From NCBI GenBank assembly GCA_021613375.1, contig CM038720.1, positions 10,221,462 to 10,285,461 on the forward strand: a DNA stretch of 64,000 nucleotides, read 5' to 3'. The position numbers and the translations under genes are program-made. The first letter of the stretch is position 1. The number at the start of each line of letters is the position of its first letter. Below are positions 10,229 through 22,050 of the stretch, piece after piece. The DNA is from Megaleporinus macrocephalus (lineage: Eukaryota > Chordata > Actinopteri > Characiformes > Anostomidae). The notes under the pieces are model-generated. The model had not been told where the DNA came from. It searched no databases and saw only the letters and a list, made by a program, of their open reading frames with translations.

Positions 10229-12588
10229 CTGTGTTGTAGACATGGTGAAATATGTTGTAGACATGGTGACCTGTGTTGTAGACATGGTGAACTGTGTTGC
10301 AGACATGGTAAACTGTATTGTAGACATGGTAAACTGTATTGTAGACATGGTGAACTGTGTTGTAGACATGGTAAACTGTGTTGTAGACATGGTAAACCGT
10401 TGTAGACATGGTGAACTGTGTTGTAGACATGGTGAACTGTGTTGCAGACATGGTAAACTGTATTGTAGACATGGTGAACTGTGTTGTAGATATGGTAAAC
10501 TGTATTGTAGACATGGTGAACTGTGTTGTAGACATGGTCACCTGTATTGTAGACATGGTGAACTGTGTTGTAGACATGGTGAACTGTGTTGTAGACATGG
10601 TGAACTGTGTTGTAGACATGGTGAACTGTATTGTAGACATGGTGAACTGTGTCGTAGACATGGTGACCTGTATTGTAGACATGGTGAACTGTGTTGTAGA
10701 CATGGTGACCTGTGTTGTAGACATGGTGAACTGTGTTGTAGACATGGTGACCTGTATTGTAGACATGGTGAACTGTGTTGTAGACATGGTGAACTGTGTT
10801 GTAGACATGGTAAACTGTGTTGCAGACATGGTAAACTGTATTGTAGACATGGTAAACTGTGGTGTAGACATGGTGAACTGTGTTGTAGACATGGTGAACT
10901 GTGTTGCAGACATGGTAAACTGTATTGTAGACATGGTGAACTGTGTTGCAGACATGGTGAACTGTGTTGTAGACATGGTGAACTGTGTTGTAGACATGGT
11001 GAACTGTGTTGCAGACATGGTAAACTGTATTGTAGACATGGTGAACTGTGTTGTAGACATGGTGAACTGTGTTGCAGACATGGTAAACTGTATTGTAGAC
11101 ATGGTGAACTGTGTTGTAGACATGGTGAACTGTGTTGTAGACATGGTGAACTGTGTTGCAGACATGGTAAACTGTGTTGTAGACATGGTAAACTGTTGTA
11201 GACATGGTGAACTGTGTTGTAGACATGGTGAACTGTGTTGCAGACATGGTAAACTGTATTGTAGACATGGTGAACTGTGTTGTAGATATGGTAAACTGTA
11301 TTGTAGACATGGTGAACTGTGTTGTAGACATGGTCACCTGTATTGTAGACATGGTGAACTGTGTTGTAGACATGGTGAACTGTGTTGTAGACATGGTGAA
11401 CTGTGTTGTAGACATGGTGAACTGTATTGTAGACATGGTGAACTGTGTTGTAGACATGGTGAACTGTGTTGTAGACATGGTGACCTGTATTGTAGACATG
11501 GTGAACTGTGTTGTAGACATGGTGAACTGTGTTGTAGACATGGTGAACTGTGTTGTAGACATGGTGACCTGTATTGTAGACATGGTGAACTGTGTTGTAG
11601 ACATGGTGAACTGTGTTGTAGACATGGTGACCTGTGTTGTAGACATGGTGACCTGTATTGTAGACATGGTGAACTGTGTTGTAGACATGGTAAACTGTAT
11701 TGTAGACATAGTGAACTGTGTTGTAGACATGACGACCTGTGTTGTAGACATGGTGAACTGTGTTGCAGACATGGTGACCTGTATTGTAGACATGGTGACC
11801 TGTATTGTAGACATGGTGAACTGTGTTGTAGACATGGTGAACTGTGTTGTAGACATGGTGACCTGTGCAGAATAACTGTGTTGTAGACATGGTGACCTGT
11901 GTTGTAGACATGGTGAAATGTGTCGTAGACATGATGACCTGTGCAGTAGACATAGATAACTGTGCTGTAGGCATGGTGAACTGTTTTGTAGACATTGTGA
12001 CCTGTGTTGTATAGATGGTGACCAGTGCTGTATACATGGTGACCTGTGCTGTAGACATAGTAGCCTGCGTTGTAGACATGGTGACCTGTGTTGTAGACAT
12101 GGTGACCTGTGTTGTAGACATGGTGAAATATGTAGTAGACATAGATAACTGTGCTGTAGACATGGATAACTGTGCTGTAGACATGGTGACCTGTATTGTA
12201 GACATGGTGAACTGTGTTGCAGACATGGTGAACTGTGCTGTAGACATAGATAACTGTGCTGTAGACATGGTGAACTGTGTTGTAGACATGGCGACCTGTG
12301 CTGTAGACATGATGAACTGTCTTGTAGACATGGTGACCTGTGTTGTAGACATGGTGACCTGTGTTGTAGACATGGTGACCTGTGTTTTAGACATGGTGAC
12401 CTGTGTTTTAGACATGGTGAACTGTGTTGTAGACATGGTGACCTGTATTGTAGCCATGGTGACCTGTGTTTTAGACATGGTGACCTGTGTTTTAGACATG
12501 GTGACCTGTGTTGTAGACATGGTGACCTGTGTTGTAGACATGGTGACCTGTGTTTTAGACATGGTGACCTGTGTTTTAGACATGGTTG
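10229..12588 (+). repeat. 21-bp minisatellite array, about 112 units
   Basis: The unit is GACATGGTGAACTGTGTTGT plus A. Common variants carry GACCTG, GTAAAC, TATTGTA or TTGCAG. Because 21 is a multiple of 3 and most frames of the unit lack stops, open frames of several hundred codons appear on both strands, with heptads such as DMVNCVV and MSTTQFT. None has a plausible start, composition or splice context. Two 19-bp units at about 10386 and 11182 shift the phase. They mark an internal 796-bp duplication. The right third (11870-12588) is more diverged. Confidence 0.97.
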
Positions 12589-13905
12589 GTAAGTTTCTCT
12601 TTTCAATCCAAACTACTCAGAATAATGTTTATTTCTTAACAACTGAAATGAAAAATGTTGACAATTGATGTTAAATGTGAGGTTTCTTTACAGCACATTT
12701 TTAAGTTTAGCATATAGAAACCTAAGTTATTGAACAAGTTAATGGTATTAGTATTTGTGCAAGAAGCCCATGTGTGTTTTTGTAGCTTGACAAAGGGAAA
12801 CACAAGCTCATAAGCTAATGCTATTAGTATTTCCCCTGATAGTAAGAGGATGGCAGCTGTTTGTCCACTAATGGCAAAGCTGGTGATCCACTGGTGTTTT
12901 GCTCAGCATTATTAGGGCGTTTCATTGGTGGTTAGGCAGATAATTACAGACAATCCCACTTTGCGTCACTCATTTTCAAGTGAAGCTCATTATATTTCTT
13001 TCTTTTGGCATTCTTAGTAAATACCATTTGTGAATAATTTTCATCTAGAGTCAGCAACAACATTTTTAACTAAATCACATTATATATAACCCTCAGTTGT
13101 TTGTAATTCTTGTTTTAGTTAACTTTCTACAATAGAAGTGTCAGTGTATTGAAATGAGTTAGATCTTATGTGCAGTACAGTAACCTGTGAGGTCCGAGGG
13201 TGGACCAGCAGTCAGCAAGGTGCCAGCCTTATCACACCGACATGTGCTTGCTATCTAAGTATGCTAGAAGCCACAGAAGGAGTGACTTTGCTCATATTTA
13301 TATGCTGGAAAGAGAAAAATTAAAGCTTCTACACAGGATTCTGTAGTAAATATAGCTTTGCTTCATTTCATTGGAGCCAAGAGGTCAAACTAACGTGTAA
13401 TCAAGGTAGCTAATTAGCCAGATTAGATGCTTTAGATTAATATAAAAGAACCAAAACGCCCAATAATTCAGTAATCATACTTATTAGGAGGGTTCCAACA
13501 GTTTCTTGAGCATGTGTGAAATTACCTAAAACTAGAATCTCAAGTTTAGTAGGCTAGCGTGTGGGTCAGTTCTTGTGTTTTCTTTATTAAATGACAAAAA
13601 GTAATAACACAAAGTTGTTGTCCTGGGAAGAACAGCATCTTAGCTCAATAGCTCTCAGGATCAGGGACCAAATCCAGTTGTATCAGTGCAGCATTACTTG
13701 CATTATCCACCCGGAAGTAAGTTCTTTGCTATTGTGATGTGATGCTGATTCAAGTGTACAGCAGAATACAGATACATCACAGTAGTCTGGTGTTCGAGGT
13801 GATGGCGAGGTTACAGTAGAAAGATGACATTCTATTGTTATTCACAGTTAACATGGTCCAGTAAATGACTGTAAATGGAATAATGACTAATAGCTAGTGG
13901 TTTAC
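12589..13905. other. A+T-rich non-coding stretch
   Basis: No open frame, exon-like segment or recognised transposon was found. Short TTAGCTAA-like motifs recur near 13400. Confidence 0.5.
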
Positions 13906-13907
13906 TG

Positions 13908-14315
13908 TACAGGGCCCTCCACAAACACTGGCACGACTTTTGATCTTAAATATTAACAATAATCAGAGCTTTTAGTTTAAGTGCAGTAAAAGAAATCTTA
14001 AATCTATGTGTGCCAAAGTTGTTGGTACCCCTTTGTATAGCCTCCCTTTGCAAAGACAACAGCTCAGAGTCGTGTTCCTGTGTACTGTAATGCTACTGGA
14101 GAACACATGGTGAAGGGATGTAATACCATTCCTCTCCAGATTCCTAGGTCCATGCTTGTGGACTCTCCATTTCAGGTCAGGGAACCTTGATTCTGTGGTC
14201 AGTGGACTATTTTTGTATTTTAGGTCATTCTCTGCCTGGAAGACGGTCCAGTTAAAGCTTCCCAGACGAGTTAGTAAGGTTAGACTTAATATCTGCTGGT
14301 ACTTCATTCAGTCCT
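13908..14315 (-). mobile_element. Tc1-like element relic, one end
   Basis: It begins with an end-like CAGGGCCCTCCACAAACACT and then GGCACGAC. Its interior has GTGTGCCAAAGTTGTTGGTA and a CTTGTGGACTCTCC segment. These match a common fish Tc1 family whose ends read CAGTGCCCTCCACAATTATT. The inverted partner is not found to the right, so the element is truncated. The minus-strand open frame at 13972-14307 is a by-product with no intact transposase. Confidence 0.6.
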
Positions 14316-15394
14316 TGATAACAAGTGTCTGAACAAGTTGTCCGGGGACGTTTGAAGGCAAACCAGAAAACAGATCATCACACACCGCCTATACTGTGGA
14401 TTGAGTATGAGGAACGTTTCTGCATGGCTATCTTTGTGTCTACACCAAACCCACCTATGCAGCTTGTTTTTTGGCCATTCTTGTCACGCTTATTTATTCA
14501 GAGCCAATCTGGCTCACTAAAAAACTTCCCACTATATCAAACTGTGATGTATGAACGCCTACAGGTCACTCAGCTACGCTGGTCTGGGCAGTGGCACCTA
14601 CTTTCCCTGAGGGCGAAAGCTGCCAGCCACTAGCCTCTTGATTAAAAGTGACACCGTGGGGCCGCTGTGGTAAAGCACGACTTCCAAACCAACTCTGTTC
14701 CTCCACTCATTTGCAACAAGACACACCACTGTAATAGCAAATAAAACAATATTGATTTTGCCACTAACAGCGTGGTGCCTCCCATTGATCAGGCTCAAGC
14801 ACTTATCATTCAGAGGCTCGCAAACGTTCTGCTGCTAGGTCTTACTTATTAGCGTGGCCTTTATGGCACTCATCCGTGGGTAATGCCCCAATAACGCTGT
14901 CTGCTCTGACCTTTCAGAGGAGCGAGGTGAGAGGACAACACTCAAGAGTTTTAGTGCACAGTAAAACACAGCATGGAAATGAACTGGCCTTGTGTGTGTG
15001 GTCTTTCAGAAAGGATAACGATGTTCGGCCAGTTCCCGAAAGCTGACTGTCTGTTTTGAGAAGAGGTTTTTAATCATTTTTCTCCAACACTGGTCATTAA
15101 GGTGATTGTTTGGCCAAAAATCAAAGGCTCCTTATTGTCTCATTCGAAGCCAGGACTGGCTAGACTGGGACACAACATTTACCCTGGCATTTTTGGCCCA
15201 GGCTGCCCATCATCGGTTGGTCACCATGCACCAGTGTTAATATGGTTACTGTACTCTTCCCCTAAACTACTACAAACCTGAGCACTGTGTGCCGTGTACA
15301 AGTGTACCTATAAAAGTGGGTCACTATGCGGTACCAGACTGAAAATAAACATACATTTTAGTGCAGTAGACTAGATTATACACTGTTTTAAACA
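14316..15394. other. Low-copy non-coding stretch
   Basis: Bases 14650-15130 are less A+T-rich and free of repeats. Short open frames at 14325-14633 and 14598-14798 show no motif. The stretch may hold conserved non-coding DNA but nothing is certain. Confidence 0.35.
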
Positions 15395-15736
15395 TCTTTA
15401 CTAGTGGTTACCACTGTTCTTACCACAAGATGATCTGGGTTGGATTCCCGGTCCGGGTCGTGTGGAGTGTGCATGTTCTCCCCATGCTTGAGTGGGTTTC
15501 CTCCGGGTACTCCGGTTTCCTACCACAATCCAAACACATGCATGTTAGATTGATCGCTCACTCTAAATTGTCCGTAGGGTTGAGTGTGTGCATGAGTGTG
15601 TCTTAGCCAAGCAATGGACTGGCGACCTGTCCATGGTGTACCTCGCCTTCGCCTGATGATGCTGGGATTGGCTTCAGCCCCCCACCATGACCACAACAAG
15701 TGGGATAAAGCAGAAGATAATAGATGGATGGATGGC
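15395..15736 (+). mobile_element. tRNA-derived SINE
   Basis: The head has an A-box-like TAGTGGTTACC and a B-box GGTTGGATTCCCGG (15439-15452). These are followed by the usual body CATGTTCTCCCCATGC, GTTTCCTCCGGGTACTCCGG and AAACACATGCATGTTAG. The tail is GATG repeats near 15722-15735. An internal pol III promoter of this kind is diagnostic for tRNA-type SINEs. A reverse copy lies at 18712-18926. Confidence 0.75.
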
Positions 15737-15905
15737 TGGATTATCATGACGATATTATGATGATAGCATGTCAATGATGTAGGTCACTCATATCCATGTG
15801 GGCTTAGCCATTAGATTATTAGCCACAACCGAACATGTCTATGTGGGCCACATATAGGTTTAATCTGGGCTTTATGTTTTTTACTAGTTGGATCATAACT
15901 TTGAT
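15737..15905. other. Non-coding spacer
   Basis: No feature recognised between the SINE and the short tandem repeat. Confidence 0.4.
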
Positions 15906-16010
15906 CCCCAGCTAGGCTGCCATTGTGAGCCCAGGTTAGGCTACAGGTGTGAGCCCCAGGTGGGTTACCATTGTGAGGCCCAGTTAGGCTGCCATTGTAG
16001 GCCCCAGTTA
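15906..16010 (+). repeat. Short 24-25-bp tandem repeat, four units
   Basis: Units of the form CCCAGNTAGGCTGCCATTGT plus GAG follow one another with several substitutions. Related GGGCC-rich words continue on both sides (15840-16095), so this is probably the core of a longer degraded repeat. Confidence 0.65.
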
Positions 16011-17165
16011 AGAAACACTTCTGTTTCCATTTTGACTGTAGGGGCCAGTGGATGATTGTTCATGTGGGCCCCACTTTCAGCCCAGATTGGCCCCATTAGT
16101 AAAAAGGAAAAAACTGGTGAATAAAAAGCTTCATGCAGTATTGAGTATTGTCTTGTATCTTCTGTGGGTGATGTGGCTATGCACGGGTGATAGATTTACA
16201 ACAACAGCTACAAGAAACTTGAATAAGAAGCTGCCTATTGACTCATCCTGACAGCAGACGAAGGCTCACAAGTCATATTCACTGCCATTTCTTCAGTCAG
16301 TTTCTTCCATAAACAAAAAACCTTTGGTACTCAATAAAAGTTTTTAATAGTTCTCAGTTAAACTGATTCTGGTTAAACAATGTTATGCATATGCATGTTT
16401 AGAGTATGTGATAGCAGTCCCTATGTCCCCAAGTCCTCCATCTGCAGTTCGCACCATAGCAATGCAGTGAAAACTTTAAAAAACATTTAAAAGCAACCTA
16501 ATGGTGTAGCTTGTAAGACAATATAACAATAGCAGCTGCTCTTTACATCTTTTTATGATGTATAGACCAATAGAAATGGTCCAAAATGACTGGGTATCAA
16601 TAGTAAAAACATCTTCAGCTTACATAGGGACCACCTGGACATGGTTTGCCAGCCAGTATCAGTTTTTTTGGCCCCATACTGTCCAAAGCTCACAGCATGT
16701 TGGGAAGTACTGGAGTGAAAGAGAAGGGTACACTGGATCGGGTCTATTAGTTTTCACAGCATACTCTGCCACCAAGGCTTCAGCCGTGAACCACTGAACT
16801 TCAGCACCTGGTCAATCAACTGATCCCGTCTGTAGGCAGAGCGCTGGAGAGAAACCAAATCAATGTGCTAAAGTAATCACTGGGTGGAAGACACGGGAGA
16901 GCCTGAGGCCAGCGCACTTACCTGAGTTCTATTTCATGCATCAGCAGACGCAACACAAACAGAGCGCCCGGACACACATACACACGAGCGAGCACACAAA
17001 CTGTCAGTACATCCCGACAACACTGGCTGTGTTCTTTACTCCCGTGACCCACTCTTCCCCTGAGGAATCTCCCAGAACAGCCTGCAGAAGCTGCAAGCCT
17101 CAGTACATTGATCTGCTGCCACTGCCACACACGTGTTTGTTATTATACAATGTGAGGACTTCAGA
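16011..17165. other. Low-copy non-coding stretch
   Basis: No recognised element. Open frames at 16048-16251 and 16555-16797 are short and without motifs. Bases 16940-17130 are GC-richer and could be conserved non-coding sequence. Confidence 0.35.
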
Positions 17166-17174
17166 TAACACATG

Positions 17175-17594
<420 letters not shown>

Positions 17595-17661
<67 letters not shown>
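17595..17661. repeat. (TA)n microsatellite
   Basis: About 33 TA units lie at the expected right end of the family B copy. Confidence 0.95.
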
Positions 17662-17668
<7 letters not shown>

Positions 17669-18118
17669 CACATGCATTAAGTAATATGTTTAAGTAAAAA
17701 TATATTTTTAATATTAGTATGTATATGTAATAATAGTATTTCCTATACTTTACTCTATTTATTAATACCTGTATAAAGTAAGTATGTATATGTAATAGAA
17801 ATTCTCGAACTCTAAATCTGTAGAATTTTTCTCCTGAATATTTTTATATACGTGCTTAAATAAACGCACGTACAAGCTACTCTCTCGGCAGCCAGGGCCA
17901 AGCTCACCCCCCGCCAAGTCCTGCAACACTCAGCAACACCCCCGTCTGCGACTACGTCTGCAATGATGACATCATGGGCAATCCATACATCATATTTACA
18001 ATGTCATGGGCAGAGATTAGAAGTAAAGTCAAGGAGACAGAGGCAATAAAAGTGTCCAAATAATGAGAGGCGCAGAGAAAGCCTGACTGAGATTAACCCC
18101 TCACACCCCCCATCACAT

Positions 18119-18140
18119 CCCCCCCCCCCCCCCCCCCCCC
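18119..18140. repeat. Poly-C run
   Basis: About 21 consecutive C. The length may be affected by sequencing error. Confidence 0.85.
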
Positions 18141-18159
18141 GACCCACCCGCATATACAT

Positions 18160-18320
18160 AACCTCAATAACTTCCACCTTATAAAATCAAACGCTACACT
18201 TTTATCGCCCTCCGCCCACTGCTAACGGCACGGAGAGGGCCTTTAGCTTGATTAGATAAATACAGCAAATAACTTTATATCGCCACGCCTCAACCGGCTG
18301 ACAAATAAAACATTCCTGAA
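18160..18320. promoter_or_regulatory. Possible conserved regulatory island
   Basis: Repeat-free block with TTTTATCGCC, TTGATTAGATAAAT and TTTATATCGCC, suggestive of caudal/GATA-like binding words. This is inference from composition and motifs only. Confidence 0.25.
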
Positions 18321-18534
18321 TGGACGATCAGTGTATAATGTGTCTTGACATATTAGCCTTCATGTTTATTTATTTATTCATTTATTCGTTTATTTGTTTA
18401 TTGTTCTTCCAAACTCAAGCAGGGATTCATTCCTTGTGTATTTAGCATTTGATTTTTCTGGAACGTGTCGTGTATGTTTTCTTTACGTAAACAGCTACTT
18501 ATTTAAATAGTCTTAGTGGGAGTAGCCCCTTACA

Positions 18535-18705
18535 CACCCCAATCACGTGAGTGCTGAGAATCATCCACCACCCAAATAAAACCTGCAGTGATCCTATGGG
18601 GGTCTAGACCATTGAAGGACAGGGTAAGATGGTCTGTAATTGTAGAAATACTATTTGGTATGTGGAGCTGATGGAATGGACAGGAGTGTAGATACAAGAA
18701 GATTT
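18535..18705 (+). mobile_element. MITE family B fragment
   Basis: GTGCTGAGAATCATCCACCA and CCCAAATAAAACCTG match the family core. A GGGGTCTAGACCATTGAAGG segment and TGGAGCTGATGGAATGGACA follow. Both ends are missing, and a SINE abuts on the right. Confidence 0.7.
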
Positions 18706-18711
18706 GTATAT

Positions 18712-18926
18712 ATCCATCCATCTATCCATTATCTTCTACTTTATCCCACTAGTCGGGGTCACAGGGGGCTGTGTTTGGACTGTGGGAGGAAACTGGAGTA
18801 CCCGGAGGAAACCCACCCAAGCACGGGGAGAACATGCACACTCCACATAGAACTGCCCGGACCGGGAATCCAACTCAGAAAGTCTTGCTGTGAGGCGACA
18901 GTGCTGACCACTACACCACCGTGCCA
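18712..18926 (-). mobile_element. tRNA-derived SINE, reverse copy
   Basis: Read antisense, the head is GGCACGGTGGTGTAGTGGTC (A box) and then GGATTCCCGGTCC (B box). The body is CATGTTCTCCCCGTGC and GTTTCCTCCGGGTACTCC, and the tail is GATGGATGGA-like. The middle part present at 15550-15690 is deleted here. Confidence 0.75.
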
Positions 18927-18940
18927 GCGTGTATACTCAA

Positions 18941-19100
18941 TTATATATATATATATACATTGCCACTGTACAAAGAAAAACATGTATATCTATTTATGTG
19001 GTAAAAATGTCTGGTTCTATTGACTTACATTAACAGTGAAGACGATTTTTGGCCTCTCCTGTAAAGATATTATGGAGATACATGTTTCCCATAAGAAGGA
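18941..19100 (-). mobile_element. MITE family A fragment with TA tract
   Basis: After a TA run (18941-18957) comes the end-like CATTGCCACTGTACAAAGAA. TCTGGTTCTATTGACTTACA and TTTTTGGCCTCTCCTGTAAAG then follow. The central part of the family is deleted. Confidence 0.7.
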
Positions 19101-20029
19101 CGATGTATAAATAGTTATATGTAATAATACATGTCATATGCTATATGTGTATGTAATAATAAGAGCTAGCTAATGTATCATTGAAATTAAATTAATTGAA
19201 ATCTGACCAGTTAAATTAACTGGAATGTAGAGCCAGAGTTTTCAACCCACTTTCTTATCACTGTATAAAAGAAGCTTGGTAACAATTGTATATAATATAT
19301 AATACCATCATACACAAGGCATGAACAAGATATGCCATAAACTCTTATGAGTTGTCAATACATATTCTGTAATGATGATATAATATAATGCAACAGTGTG
19401 TGTTTTCATTAACAGTAACCTAGTCATGACAGATGCCATCATGTTTGTCTAATTAAAGTGCATGTGACATCATACGTTATAACATCTGTCCTGACAATCA
19501 CCCATTCATAAGATCTGATTATGTCATCAAGAAAGCACCTCCTCCTTTTTAAAAGGAAAACTGGAACTCTGACTGTGCCAAGCCAAACAGACTAGAAGGG
19601 CCATGAAAGAGGGGGAAAAGACATGTGGACACCAAGAAGAAGATTAGCTTGACTCATGGCCTGAATCCACATGGCGCTTCAGAAACTTCCAATGCATCAT
19701 ATTTTACTAAAAACAAATAATTATGGCTTCCAAATCTCTTACCCCAAAAGCTTCTAATTCAAAGCTACAAGAACTTCTGTTCTTTCTTAAAGGATGACGT
19801 GTAATATTATGCAATCTTCAAGTTCAAATTCATACTCCACACAGCCCTTCCTCCTCCCTCTTCACTATGTTCACTTAGCGTTCTAGAGAAAAGGATTTTT
19901 GACGCTTTGTTTCTTTGTTTTGAAACCGAGAGCAACCATGCTGTTTCTTCACCCAATCGCTATTGGCACTATCGCCTCTTAAGGCACAAATACTGCCATT
20001 GTTCAGTGTAGAATCATCAGCGAACCTTC
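19101..20029. other. A+T-rich non-coding stretch
   Basis: No gene or known repeat recognised. Confidence 0.45.
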
Positions 20030-20245
20030 TTTAGAATCAGAATCAGAATAAATACTTTATAGATCCCAGGGGGAAATTGCAGTTTTTACAGTAGCAGAAG
20101 AAGAATATACACTCTAATAATAATTTACAACATAAAAGAAATTTGTAGTATGTACACATATATAAGTCATATATTACAATAGAAGAATAAAATGTAAAGA
20201 ATAAAAAATAAAAAAATAAAATAAAATAAAATTAATAAAATTCTT
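20030..20245 (-). mobile_element. LINE 3' end, antisense
   Basis: TAGAATCAGAATCAGAATAA with GATCCCAGGGGGAAATTGCA is the reverse of a fish non-LTR retrotransposon 3' end with a GATTCT tail. The sense version is at 41850-41897. An A-rich stretch follows to the right. Confidence 0.6.
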
Positions 20246-20382
20246 CTGTGGTTATTTTGTTGTTTGTGATGCACATGGTTCATTCATGTGACACTGTTAA
20301 GGCAGGTGTGTACATGTGTGTCGCATTTCAGGACGCAGGTTACCTACACAAAATGCCAACTATCAGGTTAGAAAGTTAGGAT

Positions 20383-21083
20383 CAAAGGTGTCAAAAGTAT
20401 TCACAATCATTACTCAGGTAGAAGTATAGATACTAGGGTTTAAAAATACTTCTGTAAAGTTGAAACATTTAGTAAATATAAAGTATTAAGTAAAAGTGTA
20501 AAAGTACTGCATTTAAAACTACTTAAAGTATAAAAGTAAAAATAATGTACGGGGAAAAAATGCCATTAAAGACAAAAGCTTAGGCCGCACCACAGGGGTC
20601 TATAGTGCACTAGCCCACCTCCCCAAAAACCCCATTCTTCTAAAAGTCATAATGACTATAATGTTATATTAAAATGTTAATGTTGATAAAATTGGGATGC
20701 GCTAGGCTTCCTGATTCAGCCGCATATACGACCATTGAACATGAATGTAGTTTAGTACAATGTAAATATATTAAAGAAGCATCTGTGTACTACTGAGCAT
20801 TAACATGTGTTTCATGGAGCAGAAGATATGATGACTAGTTGTCTATAAGTATTGTAATGGTGCAAAAGTCAAACTTCAATGACATCTTCAATGTTATCAA
20901 TAATCTTTACTGGAATGTAAATGTACATGAATGAAAACAAGCTGAAATGAAATAGGAGTAATGAGACTAGTTTTAAAAAGTACTGATAATGGTGTGGAAA
21001 TCTAAGGAGTAGAAGTAATAGGTCAGCTGAAAAATAATTACTCCAGTAAAGTATTAATAACTACTTAAGTAAGTGAACAAAAG
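20383..21083. mobile_element. Probable hAT-type non-autonomous element
   Basis: The left side is built of ACTCAGGTAGAAGTATAGAT and AAGTAAAAGTGTAAAAGTAC words. The right side has the inverse type (AGTAGAAGTAATAG, ATTACTCCAGTAAAG, CTACTTAAGTAAG). Such long, AAGTA-rich subterminal regions are known from fish hAT-derived elements. No transposase was seen and the exact ends are uncertain. Confidence 0.5.
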
Positions 21084-21712
21084 CATCTGGTTAGAATTTA
21101 GGAGGAAAAATAAATAAATAAATTGGAGGTTTGTAATCTAAATGCAGCCGAACTGGATTGAATGGAAAAGATCAGTTTTGTGTGTCCACACAGCTTTCAA
21201 AACCTTATTAAGTCATATTAACTTTAGCTTTTTTTAATGTTTACATCAGTAATACATTACATTATAAAAGGAAAAGAGTGAATTTAGACATAGAAATATC
21301 TGCTATTGGCCACAGCATTAAATAGTCCGCCCCCATGCGCCTCATGGGAACTGAATAAAGAGTGTCCCAGCGGGAGGGAAGCCCTAACCGTGGGTGGCTA
21401 TTTGTTAAACAATTGTAAAATGCAAATAATCTTATGCGCAGGCCACTGTACTAACAAAAGGCCAGAGAGAGCAAACACACCTCACGAGGGGAGATGAAGA
21501 TGGCTCGCAAATGGGGGGAACAAAAAGAAAATCAGAAAAAAACAACAGTCTGCTTAATGATAACAGTGTCATATTTCACTGTCTGTTAAAAAAAATACTG
21601 GAACCAGAAAACTGAAGCTGTATGGATTCCACTGGCTGTCAGTCCAATCCAGAGGTTCCATGTTTTTAGTTTGTAGTACGTGATCCATGTTAATATTAAC
21701 AGGACTTTTAAG
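21084..21712. other. Low-copy non-coding stretch
   Basis: No gene. Holds the island at 21300-21500. Confidence 0.4.
21300..21500. promoter_or_regulatory. Possible conserved regulatory island
   Basis: Repeat-free block with an octamer-like ATGCAAAT, AACAATTG and TTATGCGCA. The composition suggests possible constraint. There is no proof of function. Confidence 0.25.
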
Positions 21713-22050
21713 ACAAGTTTTTTTCTATAACACTTTTTACAAAGATGTTGTCTCGAAGCAGCTTTACAGAGTTTTGAGTTACAACATATATTCCCAGTGA
21801 GCAAACCAGAGGCAACAGCGGCAAGGAAAAACTACCTCAGACTGGAGGAAGAAACTTTGGGAGGAACCAAGACTCACAAGGGGAGACCCATCCTCCTCTG
21901 ATCAAACAGTATTTACAGTTAAATAAACTAAACACCAAAGAAAAGAGTCTCTGTTTGAAATCTGTATAGCAAAGCTTTAGAAGCTGTACAGGCAGAGACA
22001 GTCTCTGACTTGAGTCTTTGTGTAAAGTGGGTGTGGACATGAGCTGAAAC
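21713..22050 (-). mobile_element. LINE (L2-like) 3' UTR, antisense
   Basis: The inverse of the 7085-7445 sequence, with GTTGTCTCGAAGCAGCTTTA, AGAGGCAACAGCGGCAAGG, GGAGGAACCAAGACTC and CCCATCCTCCTCTGATC. The L2 body to the right is missing or unrecognisable. Confidence 0.7.

Larger units (their letters stand above)
17662..18534. other. Mixed stretch: AT-rich, then GC-richer island
   Basis: 17662-17870 is very A+T-rich. 17880-18310 is GC-richer and repeat-free apart from a poly-C run. 18360-18410 is TTTATT-rich. No gene was seen. Confidence 0.4.

Noticed and set aside
10195..12606. Very long open frames (up to about 800 codons) on both strands as a repeat protein gene
   Set aside because: They are produced by the 21-bp unit being a multiple of three without stops. 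The heptads simply restate the DNA repeat and no flanking coding sequence exists.
15395..15736. tRNA gene, because of A- and B-box-like words
   Set aside because: No cloverleaf could be drawn, and the body and GATG tail are those of a SINE. The same holds for 18712-18926 and 55486-55610.
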